Positions 62,127-64,000 of a stretch of 64,000 bases of DNA are shown piece by piece (position 1 is the first letter of the stretch; each line of letters starts with the position of its first letter). The stretch is from contig CAXXKC010000002.1 of NCBI GenBank assembly GCA_963674835.2, positions 1,116,001 through 1,180,000 of the forward strand, given 5' to 3'. The notes under the pieces are model-generated. The model did not search any database and was not told the origin of the DNA. It saw nothing but the letters and a program-made list of their open reading frames with translations. The DNA comes from G963674835 sp963674835 (lineage in GTDB: Bacteria > Planctomycetota > Planctomycetia > Pirellulales > Thermoguttaceae). The position numbers were made by a program, and so were the translations under genes.

Positions 62127-64000
62127 ATGTGGAAAAGCTATACCTATCTGATTTTGGCCGCAGCCTTGCTGGCCACCACTGCTACTGAGTCATTTGCCCA
62201 AGAGGCCCAGCTGCTGGGCGTGCTCCGCTCGGACGCGACGCTGCAAGAGAAGTCGGCGGCGTGCCGACAGCTGGCCCGAGTGGCTACGAAGGAGTCGGTT
62301 CCGACGCTGGCCGCGATGCTGGGCGACGAAAAGCTGTCGCACATGGCACGCTATGCCATGGAACGCATCCCCGATCCGTCGGTCGACGAGGCCCTGCGGG
62401 CCGCCCTGCGAAAGGTTCAGGGGCGACCCCTGCTGGGAGTGATCGGCAGCATCGGCGTGAGGCGCGATGGCAAAGCGGTGGATGCACTGGCCGGCCTGTT
62501 GAAGCAGCCTGAGACGCTTGCGGCGGCTGCCCGCGCGTTGGGCAACATCGGTACGCCGGCCGCTGCGAAGGCCTTGGAAGAAGCGCTGCCAGGCGCAACG
62601 GGTGTGAGTCAAACGGCCATTTGCGAAGGCTTGTTCCGATGTGCCGAGGCATTGGCGAAGGAGGGGCAAGGCGGAGCTTCGCAAGCCATCTACGATCGGC
62701 TGCGCGAATTGAAAGACGCGCCGCAACAGGTCCGGGCGGCGGCGATTCGGGGCGCGATTCTGGCTCGCGGCAAAGAAGGCGTTGGGCTGATGGTGGATGC
62801 CCTGACGGGGCCGGACTATGTTCTGGCCGCCGCAGCGACGCGATCGGCGATGGAATTGCCCGGCCCGGAGGTGACCGACGCGCTTCTGGCCGCTTTGCCG
62901 AAGGTGCCGGCGGATCGGCAGGGTCTGGTGATTCTGGCGCTTGCCGATCGCCATGAGGCCCGCGCGCTGCCGGCCGTGCTCAAGGCGGCGCAGAGCGACG
63001 ACGCGAAGCTCCGGATCCTGGCGTTCCGCGCGTTGAGGCGAGTTGGCGACGCTTCGTGCGTGCCCGCGCTGCTGGACGCGGCGGCCGAGGGGAACGACGA
63101 AGTGTCGAAGGCGGCGATCGACTCGTTGGAAAGCCTGCAGGGCAAGACGGTCGACGAGCAGCTTGCGGAGAAACTGGGGAAGGCCCAGGGGAAGATGAGG
63201 ATGGTGCTCATCGAGCTGACCGGTCGGCGCGGTACGACCGCGGCGGCGGGTGCGCTTTGGCAGGCTGCCGATGACGCGGATCCGGCCGTTCGTGTGGCGG
63301 CATTGGCCAGCTTGGGCGCCGTGCTTCAGGCGGCCGACGTGCCGAAGCTTATCGCACGCATGGGCGCCACGAAGGACGACAAGGAGATGGCTGCCGTGGA
63401 TGGGGCTCTGCGCGACGTGTGTCTGCGTGCAGAGAATCGAGAGGCCGTTGCCGCACAGCTTGCCGAAGCGTTGGGGACGGCAAGTGCGCCGGTGAAGGGC
63501 AAGATTTTGGACACGCTGAACGCGGTTGGCGGAGCGACGGCATTGAAGGCGGTCGCGACGGCCGCGCAGTCCAGCGACAAGGAGCTTCAGGACGCGGCCT
63601 TCCGTGTGTTGGGGCAGTGGAAGGCGGTCGATGCCGGGCCCGTTCTGTTGGACCTCTGCAAGACGATGGACGACGAACGGCTGAAGGTGCGAGCGATCCG
63701 GGCGTACATCCGGATTGCCCGGCAGTTCGACATGCCGGCCGACCAGCGCGCCGCCATGTGCCGGACGGCCTTGAAGACCGCTAGTCGCGGTGAAGACAAG
63801 CGGCTCGTGCTGGAAGTGCTGCTTCGCTATCCAAGCGACGAAATGCAAGCGATCGCCTTGGAGGCAACCAAGGATCCGGCCTTGAAGGAAGAGGCGCTGC
63901 TGGTCGCGATGGGCATGGCCAGCAAGGGGATCAACCGGGCCGAGCTTGGAAAGGCATTGGCGCAGGCCGGCCACACGCCGGTGGAGTTGGAGATTGTCAA
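62127..64000 (+). CDS. Secreted HEAT-repeat protein, truncated by the window end
   Basis: At least 624 residues, open to the last base. ATG 62127 opens a signal peptide (MWKSYTYLILAAALLATTAT, cleavage near SFAQE). The rest is a long series of HEAT/PBS-lyase-type helical repeats, such as ESVPTLAAMLGDEKLSHMAR, KAVDALAGLLKQPETLAAAA and DPAVRVAALASLGAVLQAAD. In planctomycetes such scaffolds are often fused to DUF1080 or cytochrome domains; that part would lie outside the window. It is likely co-transcribed with the Gfo/Idh/MocA gene. Confidence 0.9.
   Translation, partial: MWKSYTYLILAAALLATTATESFAQEAQLLGVLRSDATLQEKSAACRQLARVATKESVPTLAAMLGDEKLSHMARYAMERIPDPSVDEALRAALRKVQGRPLLGVIGSIGVRRDGKAVDALAGLLKQPETLAAAARALGNIGTPAAAKALEEALPGATGVSQTAICEGLFRCAEALAKEGQGGASQAIYDRLRELKDAPQQVRAAAIRGAILARGKEGVGLMVDALTGPDYVLAAAATRSAMELPGPEVTDALLAALPKVPADRQGLVILALADRHEARALPAVLKAAQSDDAKLRILAFRALRRVGDASCVPALLDAAAEGNDEVSKAAIDSLESLQGKTVDEQLAEKLGKAQGKMRMVLIELTGRRGTTAAAGALWQAADDADPAVRVAALASLGAVLQAADVPKLIARMGATKDDKEMAAVDGALRDVCLRAENREAVAAQLAEALGTASAPVKGKILDTLNAVGGATALKAVATAAQSSDKELQDAAFRVLGQWKAVDAGPVLLDLCKTMDDERLKVRAIRAYIRIARQFDMPADQRAAMCRTALKTASRGEDKRLVLEVLLRYPSDEMQAIALEATKDPALKEEALLVAMGMASKGINRAELGKALAQAGHTPVELEIV

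Noticed and set aside
62190..63974. 594-codon minus-strand frame near the right edge
   Set aside because: Antisense to the HEAT-repeat gene, which has a signal peptide and repeat periodicity.

Overview
The window looks like chromosomal DNA from a GC-rich member of the Planctomycetes, probably Pirellulales-like. The basis is a DUF1559 prepilin-like protein with the C-terminal H-x9-DG motif, secreted sulfatase, ThuA, Gfo/Idh/MocA and HEAT-repeat proteins, a multidomain sigma factor carrying extra helix-turn-helix modules, many secreted glycoside hydrolases, and a tmRNA whose tag reads AEDNLVLAA. This is inferred from gene content; there is no rRNA in the window.

Layout. 0-4.7 kb: 5'-truncated S41 protease, sigma factor, membrane SpoIIE-type phosphatase. 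5.5-19.6 kb: secreted carbohydrate-degradation locus (clan GH-A hydrolase, FAD oxidoreductase, beta-propeller hydrolase, GH27 alpha-galactosidase, GH99-like/WbsX, BNR sialidase-like, GH2), with an IS630-type element in the gap at 8.06-9.16 kb. 20.6-33.5 kb: a compact regulatory and lipid module with an ECF sigma factor translationally coupled to a CarH-like but DNA-binding-less B12 photosensor, then SOUL, fasciclin, DUF2867 epimerase, SpoIIE phosphatase, peroxiredoxin, FAD protein (COG2907), DUF1365, two cyclopropane-synthase-like methyltransferases, DUF2878, DUF2177 and DUF1295. 34.1-34.4 kb: tmRNA gene. 34.6-43.9 kb: housekeeping genes (uppP, sugar isomerase, ThuA, thymidylate-synthase-like, serS, M20 peptidase, clpS, mtaB, tRNA-Ala). 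43.9-50.7 kb: accessory stretch with an IS5-type element inside the start of a PIN-like gene, a sulfatase, and a nested stack of mobile elements. 50.8-64 kb: NtrC-type two-component pair, DUF1559 protein, groES/groEL, LRR relic, SDR, HNH-like protein, and the start of a Gfo/Idh/MocA-HEAT operon that runs off the window.

The most interesting region is 20-34 kb. Its content resembles light and singlet-oxygen regulons known from other phyla, but the ECF sigma factor is paired with a free-standing protein carrying the W-x9-EH and H-x-x-G cobalamin motifs of CarH photoreceptors. The module is bracketed by the tmRNA gene and by a directly repeated 14-bp copy of the tmRNA 3' end that is followed by its own terminator-like hairpin. 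This suggests ancient site-specific integration at ssrA, although no integrase is visible.

Two small TA-flanked repeat families (91 bp and 99 bp) are present and serve as landing sites for full insertion sequences. The IS630-type and IS5-type transposases each need a -1 frameshift at an A AAA AAG heptamer. The IS4-type transposase is broken by one TGA just before its catalytic glutamate. All functional calls come from reading motifs by eye; no database search was possible.
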